Notes under the pieces: generated by a model
Seen by the model: the letters and a program-made list of their open reading frames with translations, nothing else
What the model was told of the DNA's origin: nothing
The model's database searches: none
Shown: one piece after another, positions 1-6,482 of the stretch
Numbering within the stretch: position 1 is the stretch's first letter
How the letters are laid out: each line of letters starts with the position of its first letter
Assembly (NCBI GenBank): GCA_015523645.1
Contig: WAJY01000008.1
Coordinates: 1-12,375, forward strand
Length of the DNA: 12,375 nt
Origin: Geoglobus sp.
GTDB taxonomy: Archaea; Halobacteriota; Archaeoglobi; Archaeoglobales; Archaeoglobaceae
Direction: 5' to 3'
Position numbers and translations under genes: made by a program

Positions 1-1248
1 CTCTATTACCTCGGTTCCCTGATAATCACAGGTAATTATTTTCAGATTTTTGCATCGAAGCATTTCTGAGGCTTTTATCAGTGATCCAGTTTCTCTCTTT
101 TTTGTATCCATGTCATCAATATCGTAGCATACCTGAATCAGCTCCTTAACTTCAAACCCCTCGGTAACAACAAAATCAACCTCTCTCTGCTGTCGGTCAT
201 GCCAGTAATAGACCCCCATAGTCGGATAGAAGTAGTATTTCCTTCTGAGGAGCTCAACCGCAACAGCGTTCTCCATCCTGTGTCCGAGGTCTTTCTGACC
301 ATATATTCTGGGAAAGCCATTGTCCACAATGTAAAGCTTTGATATACTTCTGATGACCTCTTTCTCGCTGAAACTGAACTTCCTGATTGGTAAAATAAAA
401 CCCGTGTCTTCCAGATACGAAAAATACTCGTACACTGTATTTTTGCTCAGAGATGTGCCCGATGACAGTGAGGCATGAAGACTTCTCACAGATATTCTCC
501 TTGAGAAATTTTTTACAGCAAGACGTATGAGAGTCTTCATAACCTGTACCTTTTCGATACCGTATCTCTCTACCAGATCCCTGTAAACAACCATTTCAAG
601 ATACTCCTGAAGAGTTCTCAGTTTGAGATGTTCATCATAACCCACTATTTCAGGAAAACCACCAAACTCAAGATACTCTTCCAAATATTTTTTTATCTTC
701 CCTCTGTCGTCCTCAATGAGAGGTTCTTTGATATTTAATCCTTTGAAGACCAAGAATTCCCTGAACGAGAGCGGAAAAAGTCTGAAACTGAGACTTCTTC
801 CTCTCAGCGATGTGGCAATCTCCCGGCTGAAAAGCTTGGATGACGACCCTGTTACAAATATTCTCACATCTCTTCTGTCAAGCAATCTTCTGACGAATCT
901 TTCCCATCCATCTATATTCTGTATTTCGTCGAAGAACAGAAACATCCTCCTTGCTTCCGGATTGTACTTTCTGTAAAGTTCAACGATTTTTGAAAGATCC
1001 TTCGAGGTAATTCCATCGAGACGAAGGTCTTCAAAATTTATGTAAAAGATGTTTTCAATGCTGATTTGTTCGAGCAATTTTTTCACTGTCTGATACAATA
1101 AATAAGTTTTTCCGACTCTTCTGAGTCCGAATACCGTTATGGTCTTGTTAACATCAACTGGCAGCTCAAGTTCTCTGCTTTTTATTTCAGGTATTCCGAG
1201 CCTGTGAAATTCTGCTACCACCTCCTCAAGCACATCCATATATCCCAT
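1..1248 (-). CDS. AAA_14/DUF4143 family ATPase (partial at left edge)
   Basis: I translated this frame by hand. It stays open for 416 codons from the ATG at 1248 to the window edge, so the stop lies outside. The N-terminal third is a P-loop ATPase: Walker A GLRRVGKT at about residues 41-48 and Walker B with FLFFDEIQNI at about residues 103-112. The C-terminal half matches DUF4143, including the late EVDFVV segment that in this family resembles a PD-(D/E)XK nuclease-like fold. These archaeal ATPases are common, often in accessory DNA, and their cellular role is poorly defined; some are thought to belong to toxin-antitoxin-like or mobile contexts. An in-frame ATG at 1239 is an alternative start, and neither start has a clear ribosome binding site. 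The promoter region is bracketed by a long inverted repeat (1256-1319). Confidence 0.85.
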   Translation of the reverse strand, partial: MGYMDVLEEVVAEFHRLGIPEIKSRELELPVDVNKTITVFGLRRVGKTYLLYQTVKKLLEQISIENIFYINFEDLRLDGITSKDLSKIVELYRKYNPEARRMFLFFDEIQNIDGWERFVRRLLDRRDVRIFVTGSSSKLFSREIATSLRGRSLSFRLFPLSFREFLVFKGLNIKEPLIEDDRGKIKKYLEEYLEFGGFPEIVGYDEHLKLRTLQEYLEMVVYRDLVERYGIEKVQVMKTLIRLAVKNFSRRISVRSLHASLSSGTSLSKNTVYEYFSYLEDTGFILPIRKFSFSEKEVIRSISKLYIVDNGFPRIYGQKDLGHRMENAVAVELLRRKYYFYPTMGVYYWHDRQQREVDFVVTEGFEVKELIQVCYDIDDMDTKKRETGSLIKASEMLRCKNLKIITCDYQGTEVIE

Positions 1249-1255
1249 ACCACAA

Positions 1256-1319
1256 GGACATATTTATGATTTTTGTCCCTTCTAATTAAGACATACCTCA
1301 AAAATCATAAATATGTTCC
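1256..1319. repeat. 18-bp perfect inverted repeat flanking the ATPase promoter
   Basis: The left arm ACATATTTATGATTTTTG (1258-1275) is the exact reverse complement of the right arm at 1299-1316. The match continues with one bulged base into GG/TCC, giving 1256-1319 overall. The spacer is 23 bp and contains TTAATTA (minus strand, 1287-1281), a plausible TATA element about 35 bp upstream of the ATPase ATG at 1248. Arm centres are about 41 bp apart, close to four helical turns. It could be a dimeric operator, a DNA or RNA hairpin, or the ends of a very small insertion. The pairing is directly visible; the role is inferred. Confidence 0.75.
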
Positions 1320-1529
1320 CCGGAATTAACACTGCTCCTCATCACTGGCAGATGCCATCTCTGAGCAGCTGACCTTCCGGGGCTGTTCCATGCCGGGGTT
1401 GCCCTAAAATCATTGCAGGAGCATTTGCTCCAGCTCATTCAGGGACCATGCGGCATGGTGTAACCCCAGCGCTTGCAGGGTGCTTCATTGATAGCTTTGC
1501 TCTCTCCACACCCTCCCCGGCTGGGGTTA
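1318..1529. ncRNA. GC-rich island of nested stem-loops, candidate structured RNA or IS right end
   Basis: This stretch is clearly richer in GC than its flanks and has no convincing complete gene. It holds many perfect stems: 1318-1325 with 1375-1382 (8 bp), inside it 1332-1337 with 1363-1368 (6 bp) and GGC/GCC around 1347-1356; a GGAGC-ATTT-GCTCC hairpin at 1418-1431; an ACCATG-CGG-CATGGT hairpin at 1445-1459; 1461-1470 with 1520-1529 (10 bp); and inside it 1477-1482 with 1509-1514 (6 bp). GGGGTT at 1395-1400 can also pair with 1462-1467, competing with the 10-bp stem. In AT-rich hyperthermophiles such islands often mark non-coding RNA. The strand is unknown. A relic IS200/IS605 right end, which could include an omega-RNA-like region, is the main alternative. 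Confidence 0.45.
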
Positions 1530-1540
1530 AAAATACTTTA
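1450..1540 (-). pseudogene. Possible relic of a TnpB C-terminus (weak)
   Basis: On the minus strand one frame reads TPAGEGVERAKLSMK, and after a single +1 shift continues as NEAPCKRWGY, followed shortly by a stop. That resembles the 'KQEAP' tail found at the C-terminus of many archaeal IS200/IS605 TnpB proteins, and the GC-rich hairpins downstream would suit such an element's right end. No catalytic region of a transposase or TnpB is present, and the stretch is too short for a firm family call. It may simply be chance coding within a structured RNA. Confidence 0.2.
1527..1540 (-). terminator. T-rich stop signal after trpA
   Basis: On the minus strand TATTTTTAA lies about 35 bases past the trpA stop. 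Archaeal termination often needs only a T-rich tract. It directly precedes the GC-rich stem island, so a hairpin may also contribute. Confidence 0.35.
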
Positions 1541-1568
1541 GCAGCTTTGTTGATAAAGATTTACCCTC

Positions 1569-2327
1569 TCAATCTCTGATCATAGCATGCTTTAGTTCCC
1601 TAGCCTTTTCCTCAATTTCGCTAACTGCATCTTCTCCAAACCTCTCTATTATCTCAACCAAGGCACTACCAACCACAACTCCGTCTGCCCCTGCGCTTAT
1701 AAGCTCTCTAGCATGCTCAGGCTTTGAAACTCCAAAACCTACAGCCAAGGGTTTGCTGCATATTTTTTTGGCTCTATCAAGCAAATCAAAAGCCAAATCC
1801 GAAAGCTTGTCTCTCGCACCGGTTGTACCATAAAGAGAGATCAGATATATGAAACCAGAGCTTGCTTTATCGATCATTTTCAGCCTATAATTGGAAGTAT
1901 TCGGTGCGGCAAGGAATATGGTTTTCATATCATGCTTTTTGCAGGTGTTAAGATATTCTCCAGCCTCCTCCAATGGCAAATCCACAACTATCAAACCGTC
2001 AACACCTGATTCTCTGGCATCTCCAACAAATCTCTCCACTCCCATTCTATACACCGGATTGTAGTATGTCATTATCACAACAGGTGTGTCTGAGCTCTTC
2101 CTGAAGTTCCTGACTGTCTGGAAAACATCTTTAACTCTAGTTTTAGCTTTCAATGCCCTGTAATTTGCTTTCTGAATCACTCTTCCATCCGCCATTGGAT
2201 CGCTGAATGGGATGCCAAGCTCTATCACATCTACATACTTATCCAAGGCAAGCATGAATTCTAGTGTGGCTCTGATGTTAGGGTCTCCGGCTGTTATGAA
2301 CGTTATTAAACCGGGTGGTTTGAACAT
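1569..2327 (-). CDS. trpA: Tryptophan synthase alpha subunit
   Basis: It cleaves indole-3-glycerol phosphate to indole and glyceraldehyde 3-phosphate and passes indole to TrpB in the alpha2-beta2 complex in the cytoplasm. The 252-aa protein has the usual family length and TIM-barrel pattern. The signature [13 protein letters not shown] places the catalytic Glu at residue 36 and Asp at residue 47, equivalent to E49 and D60 of the enterobacterial enzyme. GFGVSKPEH and [12 protein letters not shown] near the end form the phosphate-binding part. The ATG overlaps the end of trpB by 22 bases, indicating translational coupling. It is the last gene of the operon. Confidence 0.97.
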   Translation of the reverse strand: MFKPPGLITFITAGDPNIRATLEFMLALDKYVDVIELGIPFSDPMADGRVIQKANYRALKAKTRVKDVFQTVRNFRKSSDTPVVIMTYYNPVYRMGVERFVGDARESGVDGLIVVDLPLEEAGEYLNTCKKHDMKTIFLAAPNTSNYRLKMIDKASSGFIYLISLYGTTGARDKLSDLAFDLLDRAKKICSKPLAVGFGVSKPEHARELISAGADGVVVGSALVEIIERFGEDAVSEIEEKARELKHAMIRD

Positions 2328-3481
2328 TCTAGCCCCTCCATAACAATTCCCAAGTCCTTGTCTCCTTTCCCAGAGAGGTTTACAACGACAATCTCATCCT
2401 TATCCATCTCACCCGAAATCTCAATTGCATAGGCTAATGCATGTGCAGATTCCAAGGCTGGCAGAATGCCTTCTGTCCTGGATAGCTCGAGAAATGCTTT
2501 GAGAGCCTGATCATCTGTTACTGCTGTGTATTCCACCCTACCGCTCTCTTTCAGGTAAGCATGCTCAGGTCCCACTCCAGGATAATCCAAACCCGCTGCA
2601 ATGCTGTGGGTGGTTGCAATCTGCCCATCCTCGTTCTGAAGGAAGTATGAAAGCATCCCATGCAAAACTCCTTTTTCTCCCGCATTTATAGACGCGGAAT
2701 GCTTTCCGCTTTCAATTCCCTTTCCAGCAGCCTCAACACCAACGAGCCTCACCTTATCATTTATAAATGGATAAAAAATTCCAATAGCATTGCTGCCGCC
2801 ACCAACGCAAGCTATTATACAGTCTGGCAAAGATCCCTCGATTTTAAGCATCTGCTCTTTTGTCTCTCTTCCAATGACAGATTGAAAATCCCTTACAATT
2901 GTAGGATAGGGATGGGGTCCAACAACTGAGCCAATCAGATAGTGGGTGTTTTGAAATGTCTCTACCCAATCCCTCAAAGCTTCGTTAATTGCATCTTTTA
3001 AAGTTCTGCTCCCACTCTCCACGGGTATAACCTTGGCTCCAAGCAGATTCATTCTGAAAACATTAGTTTTTTGCCTTTCAACGTCTTCGCTCCCCATGTA
3101 TATCTCAGTCTTCATTCCGAAAAGAGCTCCTGCTATGGCAGTAGCAACTCCGTGCTGTCCTGCTCCTGTCTCAGCTATGAGCCTTTCCTTGCCCATATAT
3201 CTAGCAAGTAAAGCCTGCCCAATTGTGTTGTTTATTTTATGTGCTCCGCCGTGAAGCAGATCTTCTCTCTTCAGATAAATTCTAGCTCCTCCGACTTTTT
3301 CTGTCAGGTTCTTCGCAAAGTACAATGGAGTCGGTCTTCCGGCAAAGTTTTTCAGGTAATAGTCCAGTTCTTGTTTAAATTTCTCGTCATGCCTCACTTC
3401 CTCATAAGCTTTTTCAAGCTCCTCCAATGGAGGAATAAGAACCTCAGGCACATATCTTCCACCAAATTCTCCGAACTTCAT
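2306..3481 (-). CDS. trpB: Tryptophan synthase beta subunit (TrpB1 type)
   Basis: This PLP enzyme condenses indole with L-serine to give tryptophan. At 391 aa it has standard TrpB1 length. The PLP lysine is K82 in GGAHKINN, the catalytic glutamate is E104 in AETGAGQHG, and the phosphate-binding loop is GGGSNAIG. The N-terminus [13 protein letters not shown] is typical of the TrpA-partnered form and not of the longer TrpB2. The start ATG overlaps the trpF stop by four bases (ATGA), and the 3' end overlaps trpA, so all three genes are probably translated in sequence. Confidence 0.98.
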   Translation of the reverse strand: MKFGEFGGRYVPEVLIPPLEELEKAYEEVRHDEKFKQELDYYLKNFAGRPTPLYFAKNLTEKVGGARIYLKREDLLHGGAHKINNTIGQALLARYMGKERLIAETGAGQHGVATAIAGALFGMKTEIYMGSEDVERQKTNVFRMNLLGAKVIPVESGSRTLKDAINEALRDWVETFQNTHYLIGSVVGPHPYPTIVRDFQSVIGRETKEQMLKIEGSLPDCIIACVGGGSNAIGIFYPFINDKVRLVGVEAAGKGIESGKHSASINAGEKGVLHGMLSYFLQNEDGQIATTHSIAAGLDYPGVGPEHAYLKESGRVEYTAVTDDQALKAFLELSRTEGILPALESAHALAYAIEISGEMDKDEIVVVNLSGKGDKDLGIVMEGLECSNHPV

Positions 3482-4134
3482 TTAATCACCCCTGACTTAG
3501 CCGCCATTACGAACTCCCTAACCTTGTCCTCCTCTTTCCTGCCATTTACCTCAACACCCGAGATTACGTCCACTGCAAAGGGTCTTACAATTTCAATTGC
3601 TCTCTGCACGTTCTTGCTATTGAGACCTCCTGCAAGAATAAGCGGTGTTTCGATCCTTTCTTTAACTCTTCTTGCAATATCCCAGTCGAAAGTCATCCCG
3701 GTTCCGGCTGGTCTGTCAGTTTTTGAATCAAGAAGGATCGCATCTGCAACTCCTGCATATGCTTTAGCCACATCTACCGCATCTCTCCCATAAACCTTTC
3801 CAGTTCTGACATCAATTGGAAGGGCTTTTATCACTTTAATTCCGCTCTCTTCCTTGATCTTTCTTACCTCCTCCTTATTTTCATTTCCATGTAATTGAAC
3901 AGCATTTGGCTTCGAACACTCGATGATTTCTAGCACATCCTCAGCACTACCGGTTGTTACAACTACCGTGTAGACAAAGGGTGGTGTTTTTGATATCAAT
4001 TTCCTAGCCTCCTCTCTAGAAATATTCCAGGGAACATCCGATGGATACTCTGTCACAAATCCTACAGCGTCTGCATACTTAATGCAGACATCAAGCTCCT
4101 TCTCATCCCTTATTCCGCAAATTTTAACCTTCAT
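3478..4134 (-). CDS. trpF: Phosphoribosylanthranilate isomerase
   Basis: It carries out the Amadori rearrangement of N-(5-phosphoribosyl)anthranilate to CdRP, the step after TrpD. The 218-aa TIM-barrel protein opens with [10 protein letters not shown], where C6 is the catalytic cysteine. The second catalytic residue is D136 in AILLDS. VQLHGNE and [12 protein letters not shown] are standard family motifs that line the phosphate site. It lies 11 bases downstream of the small RAM-domain gene and ends in a four-base overlap with trpB. AAAGGAA before the ATG is a modest ribosome binding site. Confidence 0.97.
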   Translation of the reverse strand: MKVKICGIRDEKELDVCIKYADAVGFVTEYPSDVPWNISREEARKLISKTPPFVYTVVVTTGSAEDVLEIIECSKPNAVQLHGNENKEEVRKIKEESGIKVIKALPIDVRTGKVYGRDAVDVAKAYAGVADAILLDSKTDRPAGTGMTFDWDIARRVKERIETPLILAGGLNSKNVQRAIEIVRPFAVDVISGVEVNGRKEEDKVREFVMAAKSGVIK

Positions 4135-4145
4135 GAACGATTCCT

Positions 4146-4403
4146 TTAAACCTTGAATGTTTTAAAGCAGAGCAGAGTCATCGTCTTCTCTATCCCATTT
4201 ATTGACTGTATCTTTTCGGTTATCACGTCAGAGAGTGCACCATACTCCCTAACCTTAACCTTCACCACTAGGTCATAAATTCCGGCAACAGAATGAACTT
4301 CCACAACTTCATCCATCTTGGAAAGCTCCCTTGCAACCTCCTTTACCTTACCTTTTTCAATGTTGATTAAAACTATTGCAGTTACAGGTTCCACCATCAT
4401 CAC
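4146..4403 (-). CDS. Stand-alone RAM-domain (Lrp/AsnC ligand-binding) protein
   Basis: The 85-aa product is only the amino-acid-binding RAM domain of Lrp/AsnC regulators, with no DNA-binding helix-turn-helix. It shows the alternating beta-alpha-beta pattern: AIVLINIEKGK, VHSVAGIYDLVVKVKV with the conserved G-x-YD-L-x-V core, and a final MTLLCFK strand. Free RAM proteins form oligomers that bind amino acids and can modulate full-length Lrp proteins or enzymes. Its place between trpD and trpF suggests it senses tryptophan or a precursor, which is inference. The start is uncertain: GTG 4403, ATG 4400 and ATG 4397 are consecutive, and the ribosome site AGGTGAT overlaps them. It begins directly after the trpD stop. 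Confidence 0.85.
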   Translation of the reverse strand: MMMVEPVTAIVLINIEKGKVKEVARELSKMDEVVEVHSVAGIYDLVVKVKVREYGALSDVITEKIQSINGIEKTMTLLCFKTFKV

Positions 4404-5417
4404 CTATACATTTCTTGACTCTGTTATAAATTCTTCCAGCTTCTTCATTGCCAGTCCCTCATCAATTATGTTCTTAGCTGCCTCAACTCCTTCTTCAAGT
4501 GAGGAGACTTTACCGCCAACATACAAAGACCCTGCAGCATTTAGCACAACAGCATCCCTTCTCGCACCCTTCTCTCCAGCAAAAATTCTCTTAATCACCT
4601 CAGCGTTGTATTCAGGCGTTCCACCGGCTATGTCTTCTATTGAGCACCTCTCGATCTTGAAATCTTCTGGAGCTATCTCGTACTTTTCAATCTTCCCCTT
4701 CCTAACCTCAGCCACAGCTGTTTTTCCTATGGGCGAGATTTCGTCCAAGCCATCAAGTCCATGCACGACAAGAACATGATCATAATTCAGGGCTGAAACT
4801 ATCTCGGCAACTATGTTTACTAAATCGGGTCTGTAAACTCCAAGCACATGCCTTCTCGCATCAGCAGGATTTATGAGTGGACCGATTATTGTGTAGAAGA
4901 CCGTTTTTATTCCAAGCTGACTTTCAGGCTCCAAGACCTTTCCCATTACAGGATGGAAAAGAGGAGCGTAGAGAAAGGCTATGCCTACTTTCTCTATCAG
5001 CCTTTCAGCCTGCTTTGGATTGATGTTTATATTCACACCTAGAGCCTCTAGAACGTCTGCAGACCCTGAAAGGGATGAGATTGACCTGCTTCCATGCTTT
5101 GCAACAGCAACCTCGTTTGCTGTAACTATGGCATTTGCTGTGGATATGTTGAAGGTTGTTAGCCCACCTCCAGTACCGCAGGTATCAACAAGCCTGTCGA
5201 CATTTGGCTTTATCATGTTGCATACGTCCTTCATCCCCTTAACTATCCCGGCAATTTCCTCAATTGTTGGTCCTTTCATCGTTAGCCCCATTAGAAAGGC
5301 TCCTATCTGTGCATCACTAAGCTTATCATCTTTTAGTGCTAAAACAAAATCGTAGGTTTCGCCTTCAGTAAGGTTGTAACCATCAACCAGCTTTTTAAGG
5401 ATATTCTTAATCTCCAC
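4404..5417 (-). CDS. trpD: Anthranilate phosphoribosyltransferase
   Basis: It transfers phosphoribosyl from PRPP to anthranilate, the first committed step after anthranilate synthase. The 337-aa protein has the class length and the motifs DTCGTGG, TFNISTA, KHGSRSISSLSGSADVLEALG and GLDGLDEIS, the last carrying the metal-binding Asp/Glu pair. Two details differ from the common form: the glycine-rich loop reads GTGGGLTTFN, where GTGGD plus three residues before TFN is usual, so it lacks the Asp and is one residue shorter, and KHGN is KHGS. The start is GTG at 5417, fixed by a strong AAGGAGGTGG site at 5431-5422. That site lies inside a small upstream ORF. Confidence 0.95.
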   Translation of the reverse strand: MEIKNILKKLVDGYNLTEGETYDFVLALKDDKLSDAQIGAFLMGLTMKGPTIEEIAGIVKGMKDVCNMIKPNVDRLVDTCGTGGGLTTFNISTANAIVTANEVAVAKHGSRSISSLSGSADVLEALGVNININPKQAERLIEKVGIAFLYAPLFHPVMGKVLEPESQLGIKTVFYTIIGPLINPADARRHVLGVYRPDLVNIVAEIVSALNYDHVLVVHGLDGLDEISPIGKTAVAEVRKGKIEKYEIAPEDFKIERCSIEDIAGGTPEYNAEVIKRIFAGEKGARRDAVVLNAAGSLYVGGKVSSLEEGVEAAKNIIDEGLAMKKLEEFITESRNV

Positions 5418-5526
5418 ACAACCACCTCCTTACTAACTTTCCAGCAACATTCTCAATGTTTTCAACCACCTGATCAAACTCCTTCCCCTTTGCTAATAGG
5501 TGCGCCATCAATGTAGCTAGACTCAT
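5407..5526 (-). CDS. Small upstream ORF (39 aa) overlapping the trpD start
   Basis: From ATG 5526 the frame reads MSLATLMAHLLAKGKEF, runs through VENIENVAGKLVRRWLCGD, and stops at TAA 5409-5407, eleven bases into trpD. The ORF starts about 22 bases after the predicted transcription start and fills the whole leader, and its last codons contain the trpD ribosome site. Its only tryptophan codon (W35, TGG at 5424-5422) coincides with the last three bases of that site. It has no strong ribosome site of its own. I do not recognise the product. It may be a leader peptide that couples translation to trpD, a tiny real protein, or chance. Confidence 0.4.
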   Translation of the reverse strand: MSLATLMAHLLAKGKEFDQVVENIENVAGKLVRRWLCGD

Positions 5527-5565
5527 TGTTCAGGATTTTACCTGTCACATAAGTTCATTCAAAGA

Positions 5566-5580
5566 ATAAGTATTTAAGCT
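5566..5580 (-). promoter_or_regulatory. trp operon promoter (TATA-like element)
   Basis: On the minus strand GCTTAAATA (5579-5571), preceded by an A-rich stretch, is a good archaeal TATA box. Transcription would start about 25 bases on, near 5549, leaving a leader of about 22 bases to the small upstream ORF and about 130 bases to trpD. A short near-palindrome, CAGGATTTTACCTG (5531-5544), lies just downstream of the predicted start and could be an operator. Confidence 0.55.
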
Positions 5581-5611
5581 TTTCTATTAAGATTAGTCTT
5601 GCAATGAATGA

Positions 5612-5690
5612 TGAATGCAAATGGTGAATAAGAAGATTTTTAAATTAAAATAATAAAAATTAAATTTTATTTTGAAATTAAAGAAGGCAG
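5612..5690. terminator. Very AT-rich spacer, probable terminator of the HTH_10 regulator gene
   Basis: The stretch at about 5638-5680 is nearly pure A/T. Read on the minus strand, downstream of the regulator stop at 5700, it holds several T-runs suitable for archaeal termination. No gene is visible between 5581 and 5699. Confidence 0.4.
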
Positions 5691-5699
5691 TGTGAAGGA

Positions 5700-6362
5700 T
5701 CACATGAAATACTTCTCTATCTCCTCGATGTTTTTTCCGACCTCCATGTAATGCTCGACTATCTTGCTAACTGCCTCACGTAGATGCTTGTGGGCTGTGC
5801 TCTTCGCAACTCCCATCGCATCTGCAATATCCTTGATTGTCACCTTCTTCTTAGAAGAGAAGTATCCCATTTCGCATGCGGTTTTTATAATTCTCATCTG
5901 ACTTTTTGTCAGCAGGGGTTTTGTCTCCACTATCTTCTTCACCTCCTCAACCCTCCAGTTCCCTATTTTTTTCAATCTATCGTAGGCTTGCTTCAGCATC
6001 GCCAAGCTGGGTGCAAAAACCGTGTATATCTTGTCTCCGTTTTCAACCTTTATCGGTGGTTTTATGAAGCAATAGGAATCTTCAAATGCCTTTATCCCGC
6101 TCACATCCCTGATAACTGCAAGAAAATCGAGGGTTGTGGGTGTCTTCTCAAGTATTTGGAGGAATCTTGTACTCTCGTGATTCTCGATGATATCAAAATA
6201 CTTCTTTGGATTCCCATCCATTCTGGTTATTCTTGCCAAAAAGAGGGCATCTTCCTCATTGAGAATTATATATTCGAGAAGTTCCATGCTCATTCCACCA
6301 TCCTGAGTTGCAACTGCAAGAGAACATGTGTGCTGACTCACCCTAACCTTTGCAACGTACAT
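5700..6362 (-). CDS. HTH_10 (bacterio-opsin activator-type) transcriptional regulator
   Basis: The 220-aa protein ends in an HTH_10 domain at about residues 151-204: LTKSQMRIIKTACEMGYF, then VTIKDIADAMGVAKSTAHKHLREA. This is the pattern of Bat-like archaeal regulators. The N-terminal part (residues 1-150) begins with MYVAKVRVSQHTCSLA, an H-x-C arrangement also seen at the start of other members, followed by an alpha/beta region that may bind a ligand or metal. The ligand is unknown. It is divergent from the DUF2193-DUF2180-AqpM operon, with only 120 bp between starts. That spacer carries three copies of an ACATGTC element, one directly before its own start, so it probably controls both itself and the operon. 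The site AAGGTGG (6379-6373) precedes the ATG. Confidence 0.85.
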   Translation of the reverse strand: MYVAKVRVSQHTCSLAVATQDGGMSMELLEYIILNEEDALFLARITRMDGNPKKYFDIIENHESTRFLQILEKTPTTLDFLAVIRDVSGIKAFEDSYCFIKPPIKVENGDKIYTVFAPSLAMLKQAYDRLKKIGNWRVEEVKKIVETKPLLTKSQMRIIKTACEMGYFSSKKKVTIKDIADAMGVAKSTAHKHLREAVSKIVEHYMEVGKNIEEIEKYFM

Positions 6363-6364
6363 GC

Positions 6365-6437
6365 GGATATGTCCACCTTAAATTATTAATAATTAATTTT
6401 AGACATGTCCACTTTCATTCCCAAACATGTCTGCCAA
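6365..6437. promoter_or_regulatory. Divergent promoter with three ACATGTC-type operator copies
   Basis: Three same-direction elements are visible: GGATATGTCCACCTT (6365-6379), AGACATGTCCACTTT (6401-6415) and AAACATGTCTGCCAA (6423-6437). Copy 2 contains the perfect palindrome GACATGTC (6402-6409). Offsets are 36 and 22 bp. Between copies 1 and 2 lies a 22-bp A/T tract (6379-6400) that can serve as TATA box for the regulator gene and perhaps for the operon. Copy 1 also contains the regulator's ribosome site on the minus strand, so part of its match may reflect that. Assignment to the HTH_10 protein is inferred from position. Confidence 0.55.
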
Positions 6438-6482
6438 AGTGTATTTCTTTAATGGATTGAATTAAAATAGTGGTGATCGGAT

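Noticed and set aside
138..329. 63-codon minus-strand open frame
   Set aside because: It is in a different frame from the continuous AAA_14/DUF4143 coding frame that spans 1-1248.
1318..1529. tRNA, CRISPR array, or SRP/RNase P RNA in the GC-rich island
   Set aside because: No cloverleaf with a TTCGA-type arm, no regularly spaced direct repeats, and no recognisable SRP or RNase P core motifs.
3239..3793. 184-codon open frame on the plus strand
   Set aside because: It lies antisense across the firmly identified trpB and trpF genes and has no recognisable domain or ribosome site.
5407..5526. Classical Trp attenuation (tandem Trp codons plus terminator)
   Set aside because: There is only one Trp codon and no terminator hairpin before trpD.
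5784..6389. 201-codon open frame on the plus strand
   Set aside because: It is antisense to the HTH_10 regulator gene, which has clear family motifs. The Cys/His richness is an artefact of the opposite strand.
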